A stretch of 64,000 nucleotides of DNA from assembly GCF_016879755.1 (NCBI RefSeq), contig NZ_WOFU01000001.1:992001-1056000 (forward strand). The letters run 5' to 3'. The stretch's first letter is position 1; every line of letters starts with the position of its first letter. The translations under genes were made by a program, and so were the position numbers. The DNA comes from Bacillus sp. B15-48. Its GTDB lineage: Bacteria; Bacillota; Bacilli; Bacillales; Cytobacillaceae. Below are positions 8,073 to 19,558 of this stretch, in pieces. The notes below the pieces were generated by a model that saw only the letters and a list, made by a program, of their open reading frames with translations, searched no databases and was not told where the DNA came from.

Positions 8073-8648
8073 GTTTCGTGGGACTTCATGGTGATGGCGG
8101 CAACGTGCTTCATATGATTCGGATGCGCCGACAAGGATGATTGGATCATCATAAGCGGCCGGTTTGCCGTCGATCAGTCGTTGTGTTCGACTAGCAGGTG
8201 ACCCGCAGACGGCACAAACTGCTTGAAGTTTTGTCACTTGCTCGGCGATCGCCATCAACATCGGCATTTGTCCAAATGGCTCGCCACGGAAGTCTTGGTC
8301 AAGACCAGCGAGAATGACGCGATGTCCACTATTTGCTAAATGCTGAGAAACGCGAATAATTTCCTCATCAAAAAACTGAACCTCGTCAATCGCGATCACA
8401 TCCAAGTCTGCGTCAATATGGTTAAAAATATCCTCAGCCGCAGCCACAGGTTTGGCGATAACAGACGTTCCGTTATGAGATACGACAGCCTCTTCACTAT
8501 AGCGATTATCAATTAATGGTTTAAAAATAGCGATTTTCTGCTTCGCAAATTGCGTTCTTCTTACTCGACGAATCAATTCTTCAGATTTCCCGGAAAACAT
8601 GCTCCCGCAAATAAGTTCAATCCAGCCGCTATGCTTCATCACATCCAT
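8028..8648 (-). CDS. tdk: Thymidine kinase with a repeat-derived C-terminal extension
   Basis: Phosphorylates thymidine for salvage. The 206-residue protein has the P-loop [14 protein letters not shown], the DEVQFFD Walker B segment, the zinc ribbon beginning CAVCG, and the lasso region ending [12 protein letters not shown]. Usual family members stop close to this point. Here about 14 further residues ([14 protein letters not shown]) are encoded by a copy of a dispersed GGGGACGGTTCTGC element. Start is the ATG at 8648; AAGGAG lies 12 nt upstream, slightly far. Followed downstream by repeat array 2. Confidence 0.94.
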   Translation of the reverse strand: MDVMKHSGWIELICGSMFSGKSEELIRRVRRTQFAKQKIAIFKPLIDNRYSEEAVVSHNGTSVIAKPVAAAEDIFNHIDADLDVIAIDEVQFFDEEIIRVSQHLANSGHRVILAGLDQDFRGEPFGQMPMLMAIAEQVTKLQAVCAVCGSPASRTQRLIDGKPAAYDDPIILVGASESYEARCRHHHEVPRNMKHGDGSAVSLNFS

Positions 8649-8720
8649 AAAAACCGGCCGCTCCTTCCTAGCATTTAAACGTTTATCACAATTATTAGGT
8701 TATTTTCCTGATAAACCAAT

Positions 8721-8748
8721 AAAAAACAGGCAAGAATGCCTGTTTTTT
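8721..8748 (-). terminator. Terminator of rpmE
   Basis: AAAAAACAGGC and GCCTGTTTTTT arms around AAGAAT, 28 bp past the rpmE stop, with a T-run in the direction of rpmE. The next gene, tdk, starts beyond it. Confidence 0.88.
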
Positions 8749-8775
8749 GAAATTTTACCTTTGAGTTTAAAAATA

Positions 8776-8982
8776 TTACTGGTTTTTAAGGTTGTATTTT
8801 TTGTTGAAGCGGTCAACACGTCCACCAGCTTCAGCAAATTTTTGACGTCCAGTATAGAATGGATGACATTCTGAACATGTTTCCACGCGAAGCTCGTTCT
8901 TTACAGAACCTGTTTCGAATGTGTTTCCGCATGCACAAGTCACCTTGATTGTCTTGTAATTTGGATGAATTCCAGCTCTCAT
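8776..8982 (-). CDS. rpmE: 50S ribosomal protein L31, zinc-binding type
   Basis: A 68-residue large-subunit ribosomal protein. It keeps both halves of the zinc site (CACG near residue 16 and CSEC near residue 37) and the conserved [11 protein letters not shown] segment, so it is the zinc-containing form rather than the zinc-free paralogue made under zinc shortage. It sits between rho and tdk as in B. subtilis and has its own promoter upstream and terminator downstream. Confidence 0.97.
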   Translation of the reverse strand: MRAGIHPNYKTIKVTCACGNTFETGSVKNELRVETCSECHPFYTGRQKFAEAGGRVDRFNKKYNLKNQ

Positions 8983-9085
8983 TCCTTTTCAGCTCCTTTT
9001 GCCCTGAATCATTTGCTGAAACAGAGTTATATTCTCGAGGCATAAACATGATGCCTGCTATTGTTTAAAAAAACACGCTGTCGTT

Positions 9086-9114
9086 ATTATAGCAAGCTGA
9101 ACTCATTTTATCAA
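9086..9114 (-). promoter_or_regulatory. Sigma-A promoter of rpmE
   Basis: Minus strand: TTGATA (9109-9114), 17 bp, then TATAAT (9086-9091). The -10 is a perfect match and the -35 is 5 of 6. It lies about 105 bp upstream of the rpmE start, just behind rho. Confidence 0.75.
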
Positions 9115-9143
9115 GCTTGTTTTTATCAATTGTCAAAACTTGC

Positions 9144-10412
9144 CTAACGCTTATTGCCTGCTTTCATTTCCTCAGTTAGCTGGGCAAAAAATTCTTCGTT
9201 TGACTTCGTTTGCTTTAGTCGACGCATGAATTTTTCAACAAAATCTGGGGAATCAGACATCGTTTTACGAAGTGCCCAAAGAATATCAAGCTGTTCTTTC
9301 GGCATAATCAGCTCTTCCTTCCGTGTTCCCGAGCGGCGAATATCAATCGCAGGGAAGATTCGGCGTTCAGCAAGTGAACGGTCAAGATGCAATTCCATAT
9401 TTCCTGTTCCTTTAAATTCCTCATAAATGACATCATCCATCCGTGAGCCGGTATCGACGAGTGCCGTGGCAAGAATCGTTAAGCTTCCGCCTTCCTCGAT
9501 ATTACGGGCGGCACCGAAGAATCGTTTCGGACGGTGAAAAGCGGCTGGGTCAATCCCCCCAGAAAGCGTTCGTCCGCTTGGCGGAATCACCAAGTTATAC
9601 GCACGCGCCAGACGAGTAATACTATCCATCAAAATAACAACGTCACGTTTATGTTCGACGAGGCGCATCGCGCGGTCAAGCACAAGCTCTGCCACTTTAA
9701 TATGGTTTTCCGGAACTTCATCAAATGTCGAGCTAACAACATCGCCAGTTACAGAACGCTCAATATCAGTTACTTCTTCTGGACGCTCATCAATTAAAAG
9801 AACAATTAATTCAGCTTCCGGATGATTTGTCGTAATGCTGTGAGCAATTTCTTTTAACAGCATCGTTTTCCCGGCTTTTGGTGGTGCAACAATTAACCCA
9901 CGTTGCCCAAATCCGACAGGGGCAAGCAAATCCATGATGCGGGTAGAAATATGCTTTGGCTTTGTTTCTAATTTCACTTGGCGATCAGGATACAATGGCG
10001 TAAGTCCTGGGAAGTGAACACGTTCCTTTGCCGTTTCCGGATCATCGCCGTTAACCGCTTCTACGTGCAGCAAACCAAAATAGCGTTCATTTTCCTTTGG
10101 TGGTCGTACTTTTCCGGAGACTTTATCTCCATTACGCAAATCGAAACGGCGAATTTGCGATGCGGAAATATAAATATCCTCAGAGCTTGGCGAGTAATTT
10201 ATGGGACGCAAAAATCCAAATCCTTCTGATTGGATAATCTCCAAGACACCTTCCATAAAGAAATAGCCTTGTTGCTCTGCTCTTGCTTTTAAAATCGCGA
10301 AAATCAGTTCCTTTTTTGACAATTTGCTATAATAAGAAACTTTGTATTCACGGGCGAGCTCATAAAGCTCTTTTAATTTCATATTTTCTAAACTAGAAAT
10401 ATTGACTTCCAT
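9144..10412 (-). CDS. rho: Transcription termination factor Rho
   Basis: Hexameric RNA-dependent ATPase that ends transcription. The 422-residue product has the N-terminal helical domain ([14 protein letters not shown]), the RNA-binding cold-shock-like domain (EGFGFLRP), Walker A ([12 protein letters not shown]), Walker B ([16 protein letters not shown]) and the Q-loop/R-loop region GALTHF-equivalent [16 protein letters not shown] chose the ATG at 10412, which gives the product the normal YwlA-independent B. subtilis-like start ([10 protein letters not shown]). A longer in-frame reading to 10514 adds 34 residues not seen in the family. Followed downstream by rpmE. Confidence 0.95.
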   Translation of the reverse strand: MEVNISSLENMKLKELYELAREYKVSYYSKLSKKELIFAILKARAEQQGYFFMEGVLEIIQSEGFGFLRPINYSPSSEDIYISASQIRRFDLRNGDKVSGKVRPPKENERYFGLLHVEAVNGDDPETAKERVHFPGLTPLYPDRQVKLETKPKHISTRIMDLLAPVGFGQRGLIVAPPKAGKTMLLKEIAHSITTNHPEAELIVLLIDERPEEVTDIERSVTGDVVSSTFDEVPENHIKVAELVLDRAMRLVEHKRDVVILMDSITRLARAYNLVIPPSGRTLSGGIDPAAFHRPKRFFGAARNIEEGGSLTILATALVDTGSRMDDVIYEEFKGTGNMELHLDRSLAERRIFPAIDIRRSGTRKEELIMPKEQLDILWALRKTMSDSPDFVEKFMRRLKQTKSNEEFFAQLTEEMKAGNKR

Positions 10413-10625
10413 ATCGTCACCACACTTAATCGTAGTATTTCGTTTTCCTCCATAAAAAAAATAAGTAAATGAGTTCCAAGTACTATGGATGGAAAAAGAA
10501 GAAAAGAGTTCCATTGAAGGATGTAAGAAGGAATTGAAAGAAAAGCAGTTTATTCGAAGATCTTAAAAAGCAATTTAATTGTACCCTCTTTGGTTGTTAT
10601 TTTTCAATAAAAATTTTTGTAGGAT

Positions 10626-10658
10626 GCTCCCTTTTTATTCCTTGAGTAAAAAGGGAGC
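10626..10658. terminator. Strong hairpin between glpX and rho
   Basis: A perfect 12-bp stem (GCTCCCTTTTTA with its complement) and a 9-nt loop lie directly after the glpX stop. The minus-strand U-run is not immediate (ATCCTACAAAAATTTTT follows), so it may be an imperfect intrinsic terminator or an RNA-stabilising hairpin ahead of rho. Confidence 0.6.
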
Positions 10659-10667
10659 GTATTTTTG

Positions 10668-11630
10668 TTATTTTATGACGAGATGAGGTTTCTTTTTCAG
10701 GCTATGCTGCCCTTCAATAAAGCGAAGCGTTCCAGACTTGGCACGCATGACGATTGAATGAGTCGTCGCCACATTTCCTTTAAACTGGACACCTTTTAAC
10801 ATTTCGCCATCCGTAATCCCCGTTGCGGCAAAAATTGCGTCATCACCTTTGACAAGGTCTTCCATTAATAACACTTTGTTTACATCAAGTCCCATTTTAA
10901 TACAGCGCTCCGCCTCCGCATCGTTTTGCGGAACGAGCCTTCCTTGAATTTCACCACCGAGACATTTTAACGCAATTGCAGCAAGTACGCCTTCAGGAGC
11001 GCCTCCTGCTCCGAATAAAATGTCCACACCGGTGTAGTCAAATGCTGTATTGATGGCTCCGGCAACATCGCCGTTATCAATTAATTTAATCCGCGCTCCT
11101 GCTTCACGAATTTGCTGAATGATGTGTTCATGACGCTCTCTTTCTAGCACCGTCGCTACGACATCTTCTAAGTCTTTATTCTTCGCCTTGGCAACTGCCC
11201 GCAAATTGTCAAGTATAGAAGCATTGATATCAATCATCCCGACGGCCTCAGGTCCGACAGCAATTTTATCCATGTACATATCCGGTGCATGCAAAAGATT
11301 GCCATGGTCAGCAATTCCGACAACAGCTAGAGCGTTCCATCCCCCAGAAGCAACAATTTCCGTTCCTTCTACAGGATCGACCGCAACATCAACGCGGGGT
11401 CCATAGCCCGTCCCTAGCTTTTCTCCTATGTACAGCATTGGCGCTTCATCCATTTCGCCTTCACCAATCACAACGGTTCCTTTCATTGGTACCGTATCAA
11501 AAACATCCCTCATTGCCGAAGTAGCTGCACCGTCAGTTTCATCTTTCAAACCGCGACCCATCCAACGGGCTGAAGCAAGGGCAGCGGCTTCGGTCACGCG
11601 GACAAGCTCCATCGTTAAACTTCTCTCCAT
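10668..11630 (-). CDS. glpX: Class II fructose-1,6-bisphosphatase GlpX
   Basis: Hydrolyses fructose 1,6-bisphosphate to fructose 6-phosphate in gluconeogenesis. The 320-residue product has the class II metal site [15 protein letters not shown], the DPVEGT motif, and the [12 protein letters not shown] segment. The start at 11630 ([16 protein letters not shown]) matches the family and has AGGGGAG upstream. It lies 56 bp downstream of murAB and near fbaA and fsa, grouping several enzymes of hexose/triose phosphate exchange. In B. subtilis the gene at this place is ywjI. Confidence 0.95.
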   Translation of the reverse strand: MERSLTMELVRVTEAAALASARWMGRGLKDETDGAATSAMRDVFDTVPMKGTVVIGEGEMDEAPMLYIGEKLGTGYGPRVDVAVDPVEGTEIVASGGWNALAVVGIADHGNLLHAPDMYMDKIAVGPEAVGMIDINASILDNLRAVAKAKNKDLEDVVATVLERERHEHIIQQIREAGARIKLIDNGDVAGAINTAFDYTGVDILFGAGGAPEGVLAAIALKCLGGEIQGRLVPQNDAEAERCIKMGLDVNKVLLMEDLVKGDDAIFAATGITDGEMLKGVQFKGNVATTHSIVMRAKSGTLRFIEGQHSLKKKPHLVIK

Positions 11631-11686
11631 CAGTTTCTCCCCTTTTGTCTACTTGTTGTCGTCTCATGGATGGTCGAATCTGTATT

Positions 11687-12973
11687 TTATATATTTTTCA
11701 ATTGTTCTTGTTCTTCTTTTGACAACTTTTCACGCCATGCCGTTGCACCAAGACCATTTAATTTTTCGACTAAATGACTATAGCCACGATCAATATGCTC
11801 AAGACCAGTCACTTCGGTAACCCCTTCGGCCATTAACCCCGCAATGACGAGAGCGGCACCTGCGCGTAAATCACTCGCCTTCACTTTTGCCCCCTGCAGT
11901 TGAACAGGACCGTTGATGATCGCCGATCTCCCCTCAACCTTGATGTTGGCATTCATACGCCGCAGCTCATCGATATGTTTAAACCTTGCGTCATAAATGG
12001 TATCGGTTACAACACTCGAACCTTCTGCTTTTGTTAAAAGTGAAGTAAATGGCTGCTGCAAATCCGTTGGAAATCCTGGATAGACAAGTGTTTTAATATC
12101 AATTGACTTATATTTGTCGGTTGCACCAACAAACACTTGATCATCTCCAGTTTCAACATGGACGCCCATCTCTTTCAGCTTGGCGATGAGTGACTCAAGA
12201 TGAAGTGGGATGACATTGTCAATTAGAATCCCTTGTCCAATGGCAGCGGCTAAAATCAGAAAAGTTCCCGCTTCAATGCGATCAGGAATAATCGTATGGC
12301 GACAACCGTGGAGATGATCGACGCCTTCAATCCGAATCACATCTGTTCCGGCCCCTTTAATCTTTGCGCCCATATTCGTTAAAAGTGTCGCAACATCAAT
12401 GATTTCCGGTTCTTTTGCAGCGTTTTCAATAATCGTTTTTCCCTTTGCACGAACAGCTGCGAGCATAATATTAATCGTTGCGCCGACGCTGACAACGTCA
12501 AGGTAAATTCGCGCTCCGCGCAATTCCTCTGCACGCAGATAAATCGCTCCTTGCTCATTACTTACTTTCGCACCGAGCGCTTCGAACCCTTTAATATGCT
12601 GGTCAATCGGCCTTGGGCCTAAATAACAGCCCCCTGGCAGACCAATCACTGCTTTTTTAAAGCGACCGAGCATCGCACCCATGAGGTAATAAGAGGCCCT
12701 TAGCTTTTTCACTTTTCCATTCGGCAAAGGCATGGAAATCATGGCTGAAGGATCGACTGTCATTTGATTGTCTGAAAACTCAGTAACCCCACCGATTTCT
12801 TCCATTAAACCTTGTAAAATATGGACATCGGAAATATCAGGCAACCCTTCAATCGTAACAGGTGATTCAGCTAAAATCGTAGCGGGAATCAGTGCGACTG
12901 CACTGTTTTTCGCTCCACTGATTCGGACTGTCCCTTTTAACGGATACCCTCCTGCTATTTTAAGCTTTTCCAT
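11687..12973 (-). CDS. murAB: UDP-N-acetylglucosamine 1-carboxyvinyltransferase (second MurA)
   Basis: Transfers enolpyruvate from PEP to UDP-GlcNAc, the first committed step of peptidoglycan synthesis. The 428-residue protein has the [13 protein letters not shown] substrate loop and the catalytic cysteine in [14 protein letters not shown], the residue attacked by fosfomycin. Low-GC Gram-positives usually have two MurA proteins; the neighbourhood (between fsa and glpX/rho) identifies this as the murAB/murZ-type one. Strong AAGGGAG site 7 nt before the ATG. Confidence 0.94.
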   Translation of the reverse strand: MEKLKIAGGYPLKGTVRISGAKNSAVALIPATILAESPVTIEGLPDISDVHILQGLMEEIGGVTEFSDNQMTVDPSAMISMPLPNGKVKKLRASYYLMGAMLGRFKKAVIGLPGGCYLGPRPIDQHIKGFEALGAKVSNEQGAIYLRAEELRGARIYLDVVSVGATINIMLAAVRAKGKTIIENAAKEPEIIDVATLLTNMGAKIKGAGTDVIRIEGVDHLHGCRHTIIPDRIEAGTFLILAAAIGQGILIDNVIPLHLESLIAKLKEMGVHVETGDDQVFVGATDKYKSIDIKTLVYPGFPTDLQQPFTSLLTKAEGSSVVTDTIYDARFKHIDELRRMNANIKVEGRSAIINGPVQLQGAKVKASDLRAGAALVIAGLMAEGVTEVTGLEHIDRGYSHLVEKLNGLGATAWREKLSKEEQEQLKNI

Positions 12974-13196
12974 TTTTGACTCCCTTCTATGCCGTGCTGT
13001 AAATTGTTCGCATGATGAGATTTAGGCTTGTCCAAACTACGTTTAGACAGAAACCTCCCATCTTTTGTTAAAGTGCTTACAAGCATTATTCACCAACATG
13101 AGTAAAAATAATCCAATCAGCATATATATCCACTCTTAGTTTACACGAAAAGTGGGCGCAGTTGTGAAAAATACAAAAGTTTATCGTCTGAACAAA

Positions 13197-13841
13197 TTAG
13201 GAACGTTTTTCCCAATCAGCTAGGAAGGCTTCAATTCCTTTATCTGTTAACGGATGGTTAAAGAGTTGCATGATCACCTTATATGGGATCGTTGCGATAT
13301 GTGCTCCTTGTAAGGCTGCTTCGGTTACATGTTGAGGGTGACGAATCGAAGCGGCAATAATTTCTGTGTCAATTCCGTGAATTGCAAAAATATCGGCAAT
13401 CGTTGAAACTAGGTCCATGCCATTTTGACCGATATCATCCAGTCTACCTAAAAACGGCGAAACATATGTCGCCCCAGCTCTTGCCGCAAGCAAAGCTTGA
13501 TTCGCACTGAAAATGAGGGTAACGTTTGTTTTAATCCCTTCTTTTGCAAAGGTTGCAACTGCTTTTAATCCATCTGGTGTCATTGGAACTTTTACAGTGA
13601 TGTTTGGCGCAATCGCAGCAAGCTCACGACCTTCTTTAATCATGCCTTCGGCGTCAAGCGCAATTACCTCTGCAGAAACAGAACCAGGGACTAACTCCGT
13701 AATTTCTTTTAAACGTTCATGAAAGCTTACATTTTTTTCTTTTGCAACGAGCGATGGATTTGTTGTTACCCCAGCAACGATTCCCAATGAATGTGCTTCG
13801 CGGATTTCTTCCATATTGGCTGTGTCAATAAAAATTTTCAT
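13197..13841 (-). CDS. fsa: Fructose-6-phosphate aldolase / transaldolase-like protein (YwjH)
   Basis: A 214-residue small transaldolase-family enzyme. The start MKIFIDTAN, the [13 protein letters not shown] loop, and the Schiff-base lysine in [14 protein letters not shown] are all present. The short length marks the FSA/TalC subgroup, whose members act as fructose-6-phosphate aldolase or as transaldolase; sequence alone cannot decide. The ATG at 13841 has GGAGG about 10 nt upstream. It lies between fbaA and murAB as ywjH does in B. subtilis. Confidence 0.92.
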   Translation of the reverse strand: MKIFIDTANMEEIREAHSLGIVAGVTTNPSLVAKEKNVSFHERLKEITELVPGSVSAEVIALDAEGMIKEGRELAAIAPNITVKVPMTPDGLKAVATFAKEGIKTNVTLIFSANQALLAARAGATYVSPFLGRLDDIGQNGMDLVSTIADIFAIHGIDTEIIAASIRHPQHVTEAALQGAHIATIPYKVIMQLFNHPLTDKGIEAFLADWEKRS

Positions 13842-13891
13842 AAATAAAGCGCCTCCATTCGACAAAATTTTCAGTTTTTATTTTATGTAGG

Positions 13892-13923
13892 AAAACCGCC
13901 TGCATCGTTGAGGCGGTTTTTTT
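13892..13923. terminator. Terminator after fbaA
   Basis: AAAACCGCC and GGCGGTTTT arms around an 11-nt loop, with T-runs on both sides. It lies 22 bp beyond the fbaA stop and before fsa. Confidence 0.85.
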
Positions 13924-13944
13924 CCATTGTATTTACTCTTTTAC

Positions 13945-14802
13945 TTACGCTTTTCCGTTTGAACCAAATTCGCGGATTTTGCCAATAACTGTTTGTTTAA
14001 TTGTTTCACGCATAGGTCCGAGGAATTTACGTGGATCATATACTTCTTGATCTGCTGCTAATACTTCACGAACGGTTTTCGTTGAAGCAATTTGATTTTC
14101 TGTATTTACATTGATTTTCGCTGTTCCGAAAGAAATCGCTTTTTGAATATCCTTAACTGGAATTCCAGTACCACCATGAAGAACGAGCGGTACACCGGCA
14201 ACTTTATTGATTTCTTCCATTTCTTTGAAGCCAAGGTTTGGCTCGCCTTTGTATGGTCCATGAACGGAACCAAGTGCAGGAGCTAGGCAATCAATGCCCG
14301 TGCGTTCTACAAGCTCTTTACATTCATTAACGTCTGCATAGATAACACCCTCTGCAATTACGTCATCTTCTTGACCGCCAACTGTTCCAAGTTCTGCTTC
14401 AACTGATACACCTTTTGAATGTGCATATTCAACCACTTTTTTCGTCGTTTCAACGTTTTGTTCGAAAGGATCATGAGAAGCATCGATCATGACGGATGTA
14501 AAACCAGCGTCAATCGCCTCTTTACACTTATCAAAGCTTGAACCATGATCAAGGTGAATCGCAACAGGAACAGTAATTTTATAGTCTTCAATAAGTCCTT
14601 CAACTATTTTCACAATCGTTTTGAACCCACCGATATAGCGAGCAGCACCTTCGGAGACACCTAGGATGACTGGAGATTTTTCTGCTTCAGCAGCTTGCAG
14701 AATCGCTTGAGTATATTCTAGGTTGTTGATGTTAAATTGTCCTACTGCATACCCTTCCGCATTTGCTTTTTTTAACATTTCTGTCATTGAAACTAAAGGC
14801 AT
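13945..14802 (-). CDS. fbaA: Class II fructose-bisphosphate aldolase
   Basis: Zinc-dependent cleavage of fructose 1,6-bisphosphate in glycolysis. The 285-residue protein begins [13 protein letters not shown] and shows [12 protein letters not shown], the zinc and catalytic segment HLDHGSSFD, the [15 protein letters not shown] loop, and the later zinc histidine in [10 protein letters not shown]. Length is normal. It stands alone between its own downstream terminator and the spo0F terminator. A 268-bp gap upstream holds nothing else that I recognise. Confidence 0.96.
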   Translation of the reverse strand: MPLVSMTEMLKKANAEGYAVGQFNINNLEYTQAILQAAEAEKSPVILGVSEGAARYIGGFKTIVKIVEGLIEDYKITVPVAIHLDHGSSFDKCKEAIDAGFTSVMIDASHDPFEQNVETTKKVVEYAHSKGVSVEAELGTVGGQEDDVIAEGVIYADVNECKELVERTGIDCLAPALGSVHGPYKGEPNLGFKEMEEINKVAGVPLVLHGGTGIPVKDIQKAISFGTAKINVNTENQIASTKTVREVLAADQEVYDPRKFLGPMRETIKQTVIGKIREFGSNGKA

Positions 14803-15030
14803 TGATTTTCCTCCTTCAATCGAATCATTTCACGTTTTGATAGACTTCCGTAAAAGGATGCCCTCTATGCTGATTGTTTATGTAAAAAGTATGAATCAAC
14901 AATGGAGAATTCTTTTGGAATTCATAAGTATCATACCAAAACATCACCGATACATGAAGGGTTTTTGTCTGTTTTACAAAAATATTATTGGTAAACGCTC
15001 TCATAATTTTCAATTATTTGAATTGTGCTG

Positions 15031-15060
15031 AAAACCCGTTCGATTTGCTGAACGGGCTTG
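15031..15060 (-). terminator. Terminator of spo0F
   Basis: Minus strand: CCCGTTC, 8-nt loop, GAACGGG, then TTTT. It begins about 12 bp after the spo0F stop. Confidence 0.85.
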
Positions 15061-15071
15061 ATTTTATGTAT

Positions 15072-15437
15072 TTAATCCGCCTTTATATACTTTTTTACCG
15101 CTACGCGAATATCATCAATATCGAATGGCTTCGCAAAATGGGTTAACGCCCCAAGATTCATTGCCTCTTGAATCATGTCCAGTTCTCCATGTGCAGTCAT
15201 AATGATGACGCGAATTTCTTCATCTTTTTGTTTCAATCGCTTTAAAATTTCAATTCCATCCATCCCTGGGATTTTCATATCAAGTAAAACAAGGTCTGGT
15301 GAATGTTGTTCAACAATTTCAAGAGCCTGCATGCCATTTGCTGCTTGAAACGTATCGTACCCCTCTCTTTGCAGCACTTCGTTTAGCAAGATGCGAATTC
15401 CAAATTGATCATCTACGATTAAGACTTTTTCTGCCAT
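15072..15437 (-). CDS. spo0F: Sporulation phosphorelay response regulator Spo0F
   Basis: Single-domain receiver that accepts phosphate from sporulation kinases and passes it to Spo0B. The 121 residues give the acidic pocket Asp9-Asp10, the phosphorylated Asp53 in [10 protein letters not shown], the conserved Thr in IIMTAHGE, and the Lys of HFAKPF. There is no output domain, as expected. It is divergent from ywjG and next to fbaA and pyrG as in B. subtilis. Spo0A and sigma-H sites are expected upstream from knowledge of the family; I could not place them with confidence. Confidence 0.97.
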   Translation of the reverse strand: MAEKVLIVDDQFGIRILLNEVLQREGYDTFQAANGMQALEIVEQHSPDLVLLDMKIPGMDGIEILKRLKQKDEEIRVIIMTAHGELDMIQEAMNLGALTHFAKPFDIDDIRVAVKKYIKAD

Positions 15438-15565
15438 GCCGCTTCCCCCTTAAGTACGTTTGATTAATTTTTAACTACATATCATTCTCTGTCCTCAAGC
15501 TATATTGTTCGCTTCTTATTTCCCAAAATCCTGCATCAATGGGAAAAACTTTCTTTTCAGTCTAT

Positions 15566-15594
15566 TTTACCTCTATCCTTTACAATACTATAAT
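15566..15594 (+). promoter_or_regulatory. Probable promoter of ywjG
   Basis: A perfect TATAAT (15589-15594) with TTTACC 17 bp upstream (15566-15571), about 22 bp before the ywjG start. The -35 is weak. Confidence 0.5.
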
Positions 15595-15615
15595 CAGTTC
15601 ATGGAGGCGATAGAA

Positions 15616-16140
15616 ATGTTAAAGATGTTTTCAACTCAGCTTAGTGGGTTGTTCAAAAGATTGCAAGATCATGAGGAGTTTGCGATTGAAGATGCAGCGA
15701 GGCTAATGGCACAAGCGGCAGTTGGCGAAGGAGCCATTTATGTTTATGGAAACAAAGAAATGGGTGCTGTTCCTTTAGAAGCTGTTCATGGTGCCGAACC
15801 TTTGCACCGAGCGATTGCGTTGGATGCTGAAAAAATCGAGCAGGTAACGATTGCCGACCGGGTGTTACTTGTTACCCGCGAGGCGAATGATCCTGACGCA
15901 GTTTCTATCGGGCAAAAGCTTGTCACGATGGGAGTTCCGTTTGTCGCTGTTTCGACTGTTCAAGCTGACGAAGATGGACTTGAATCTCTAGCCGATGTAC
16001 ATATTGATTTAAAACTAACGAAAGGCATACTGCCGGGAGAAACAGGCGAACGCTTCGGAATACCCACTTCAATCGCTGCCTTATTTGTTTATTACGGGAT
16101 GAAATTTGCGATTGAGGAAATGCTCGTGGAATATGAGTGA
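15616..16140 (+). CDS. ywjG: DUF2529 protein YwjG (SIS-like fold)
   Basis: A 174-residue protein of unknown function found next to spo0F in Bacillus. It reads MLKMFSTQLSG at the start and holds a sugar-isomerase-like nucleotide region (AIYVYGNKEMGAVPLEAVHGAEPL, seen here as YVYGNKEMGAVP) and a C-terminal GIPTSIAALFVYYGMKF helix. I chose the ATG at 15616 because GGAGG sits 7 nt upstream. Its stop TGA is formed by the first bases of a dispersed hairpin repeat. Confidence 0.85.
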   Translation: MLKMFSTQLSGLFKRLQDHEEFAIEDAARLMAQAAVGEGAIYVYGNKEMGAVPLEAVHGAEPLHRAIALDAEKIEQVTIADRVLLVTREANDPDAVSIGQKLVTMGVPFVAVSTVQADEDGLESLADVHIDLKLTKGILPGETGERFGIPTSIAALFVYYGMKFAIEEMLVEYE

Positions 16141-16176
16141 AACACGGGGACGGTTCTGCCGTTTCACTATTTTTTT
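16139..16176 (+). repeat. 3'-end hairpin repeat, copy 2, at the ywjG stop
   Basis: GAAACACGGGGACGGTTC then TGCCGTTTCAC and a run of seven T. ACGG and CCGT pair around TTCTG. It begins at the ywjG stop codon and runs in the same direction as the gene. The hairpin and T-run would make a weak terminator. Confidence 0.75.
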
Positions 16177-16239
16177 CCATGTCAGAGTTTCCCCACAGAA
16201 CAATTTTGTTTCACCGCGTAATCATAATGTTGATTAAGA

Positions 16240-16760
16240 AAATTTATTGCGAGTACTTGGATAAAATGCGTTTTTGGGCCTGGTTTGTTTTATACGAGTC
16301 TTGGATTAAAAGTTAGAATGGGCACTAAAATAGGTAATTTTTATTGCTAGTACTAGGATTAACCGCAATTATCGAGCTGGTTTTATACTAGTACTTGGAT
16401 TAAAGCGATTTTTGGCGGTTTTTTATTGCTAGTACTGGGATTAAAGCAGCCTTCTGACCTTCTTTTATTGCCAGTACTCGGATTAACAGCTCATTTTATA
16501 GCGTTTTATTGCGAGTACTAGCAATATATCAACAAATTTTATTGTTTTTAATGCTAGTACTTGGATTAAAACTCGCGTTACCAGCATTATCGCTCAAAAA
16601 ACCTATGGATCCGCTCAATCAGTTAAAAGTTCATCCAAAGACATTAATAACCTTTTCTGGAAAGAACATACTACTTTTATTAAGTACTTGGATTAAAAAG
16701 CGCGTTACTAGCCAAAAACCTATGAAACTCTTCGGCCAAATTTTAAGTAATGATTAAAAC
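16240..16760 (+). repeat. Dispersed repeat array 3 (about 40-bp units around AGTACT)
   Basis: About nine units, for example TTGCTAGTACTGGGATTA, in the same order as array 1, including matching unit-to-unit text such as GCCAGTACTCGGATTAACAG, and the same tail with GTTACCAGCATTATCGCTC near 16580. After the tail there is an extra partial stretch with one more TAAGTACTTGGATTAAAA near 16681. It fills the 737-bp gap between the convergent genes ywjG and pyrG. Confidence 0.85.
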
Positions 16761-16835
16761 TCGATTGTTCTTTTAGCAGCGTGACTATGCTCTAACCAAG
16801 CATTTTCACTAGTCCGCAACACATCCAAAATCCAA

Positions 16836-16876
16836 AACGGCCGCTCAGCATATAAAGCTGAACGGCCGTTCCTTTT
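16836..16876 (-). terminator. Terminator of pyrG
   Basis: Long stem AACGGCCGTTCAGC with GCTGAGCGGCCGTT on the minus strand, 7-nt loop, followed by TTGGATTTT. It starts about 8 bp past the pyrG stop. Confidence 0.88.
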
Positions 16877-16877
16877 T

Positions 16878-18530
<1,653 letters not shown>

Positions 18531-18585
18531 TTAATTTTTGGAGCATGGATTTTGATTCACTATTAAAATTTTCCCTAAAAAACAA

Positions 18586-18622
18586 AAAAAAACGCCCCAC
18601 AGCAATAGTATGGGGAGCGTTT
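18586..18622 (-). promoter_or_regulatory. Leader attenuator of pyrG
   Basis: Minus strand: AACGCTCCCCA, 9-nt loop, TGTGGGGCGTT, then nine T. It lies between the promoter and the pyrG start. The 5' arm holds a C-rich GCTCCCC tract. In B. subtilis, low CTP makes RNA polymerase add extra G at the GGGCTC start, and the poly-G pairs with such a tract to prevent the terminator. The hairpin may also end rpoE transcripts. Confidence 0.82.
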
Positions 18623-18657
18623 TATGCTTATATATGACCGTTCCTTTTTAAGGAGCC

Positions 18658-18694
18658 CAAAAATGATTCTACAGGCGACCGTTTGAAAAGTCAA
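18658..18694 (-). promoter_or_regulatory. Promoter of pyrG with a GGGCTC start
   Basis: Minus strand: TTGACT (18689-18694), 17-bp spacer, extended -10 TGTAGAAT (TAGAAT at 18666-18671). Seven bases later the sequence is GGGCTCC, placing the first transcribed base at 18658. This is the initial sequence required for CTP-sensitive reiterative transcription in B. subtilis. Confidence 0.85.
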
Positions 18695-18725
18695 GCTGTT
18701 AATTTACGGTTCAAAAAGAACAAAA

Positions 18726-19277
18726 TTACTGTTCTTCTTCGTCGTCGGCTTCCTCTTCTTCATCAAGATCTTCCTCGTCGATATCGAGATCTTCCTCTTC
18801 CTCATCGTCGATAAGATCATCATCAAACTCTTCTTCTTCTTCTTCTTCCTCTTCAAAGTCATCATCTAAGAGGTCGTCATCTTCGAGATCATCATCAAAC
18901 TCATCCTCGAACACTTCCTCTTCTTCGAGATCTTCAATGTCATCGAAGTCATCTTCAACCGCTTTCTTTTTCGCCTTTTTCTTACGAGGCTTTACTGGTG
19001 TAATGACATCCTCTTCGGCCTGGTCAACTGGATACCAAACACGAAGACCCCAGCGGTTTTCACCAAGGTTTAAAAACCTTCCATCTATGTTTAAGTCTGT
19101 GTAGAATTGAATCATTCTCTCTGTTGCTTCTGCCTCATTCAAACCGAGGGTCTTTTCGATCTCAGCAACCAAATCGTTGAAGCTAACAGCCTGTTTTTTT
19201 CCTTCTAAAAGTTTAAATGCAACTTCAATGAAAGACATTTCTTGAAGTTCTTCTTTTGAATATTGGTCTAGGCTCAA
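18726..19277 (-). CDS. rpoE: RNA polymerase delta subunit
   Basis: Accessory subunit that raises RNA polymerase specificity and recycling in Gram-positives. The 183-residue product has the folded N-terminal domain (SFIEVAFKLLEGKK to GENRWGLRVWYPVDQ), a lysine-rich hinge (RKKKAKKKA) and a long, nearly pure Asp/Glu tail. I prefer the TTG at 19277, with AAGGAAGTG upstream, because it gives the family start (MSLDQYSKEEL). A GTG at 19286 adds three residues. Located upstream of pyrG as in B. subtilis. Confidence 0.93.
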   Translation of the reverse strand: MSLDQYSKEELQEMSFIEVAFKLLEGKKQAVSFNDLVAEIEKTLGLNEAEATERMIQFYTDLNIDGRFLNLGENRWGLRVWYPVDQAEEDVITPVKPRKKKAKKKAVEDDFDDIEDLEEEEVFEDEFDDDLEDDDLLDDDFEEEEEEEEEFDDDLIDDEEEEDLDIDEEDLDEEEEADDEEEQ

Positions 19278-19387
19278 TACTCGCACTTCCTTTCTATCAA
19301 TTCACACTCTTAATCGAGCATTCAATCCGAAAAGCATATTCTTCATTATAAACAATTTTATCCTGTTTATGCCAGCGTTTTATACGT

Positions 19388-19558
19388 TTACTCTTTTTTA
19401 TCTTTTCTCTTCTTTCCGTAGTTAAATAGACGATAAGACAACATGAAAAAAAAGATCGCCAATAAAAGAAACGAAATCGCTCCAAGCTGGAGTTTATATA
19501 AAAACAGAAACAACCCAATTGTCACTGCAGCTCCGACAATCGTAAAAAAGAACTTCAA
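19388..19558 (-). CDS. Small two-helix membrane protein, unrecognised
   Basis: A 56-residue reading frame on the minus strand with two hydrophobic segments (about residues 3-20 and 26-42), the first ending FLFLYKLQLGA, and a basic tail (YGKKRKDKKE). The TTG at 19558 has AGGA about 9 nt upstream; a GTG at 19567 is the alternative. The inside-positive tail and clean hydrophobic pattern look like a real small membrane protein. Function unknown. It lies between acdR and rpoE, same strand. Confidence 0.6.
   Translation of the reverse strand: MKFFFTIVGAAVTIGLFLFLYKLQLGAISFLLLAIFFFMLSYRLFNYGKKRKDKKE

Noticed and set aside
9144-10514. A longer Rho starting at 10514
   Set aside because: The extra 34 residues have no family match, while the ATG at 10412 gives the usual start and has a ribosome site.
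12974-13196. Gap between fsa and murAB
   Set aside because: Searched for a small gene or RNA; nothing beyond possible promoter bases could be supported.
18586-18622. Hairpin read only as the rpoE terminator
   Set aside because: A strong promoter with a GGGCTC start lies between it and rpoE, which fits the pyrG leader attenuator better; it may serve both.
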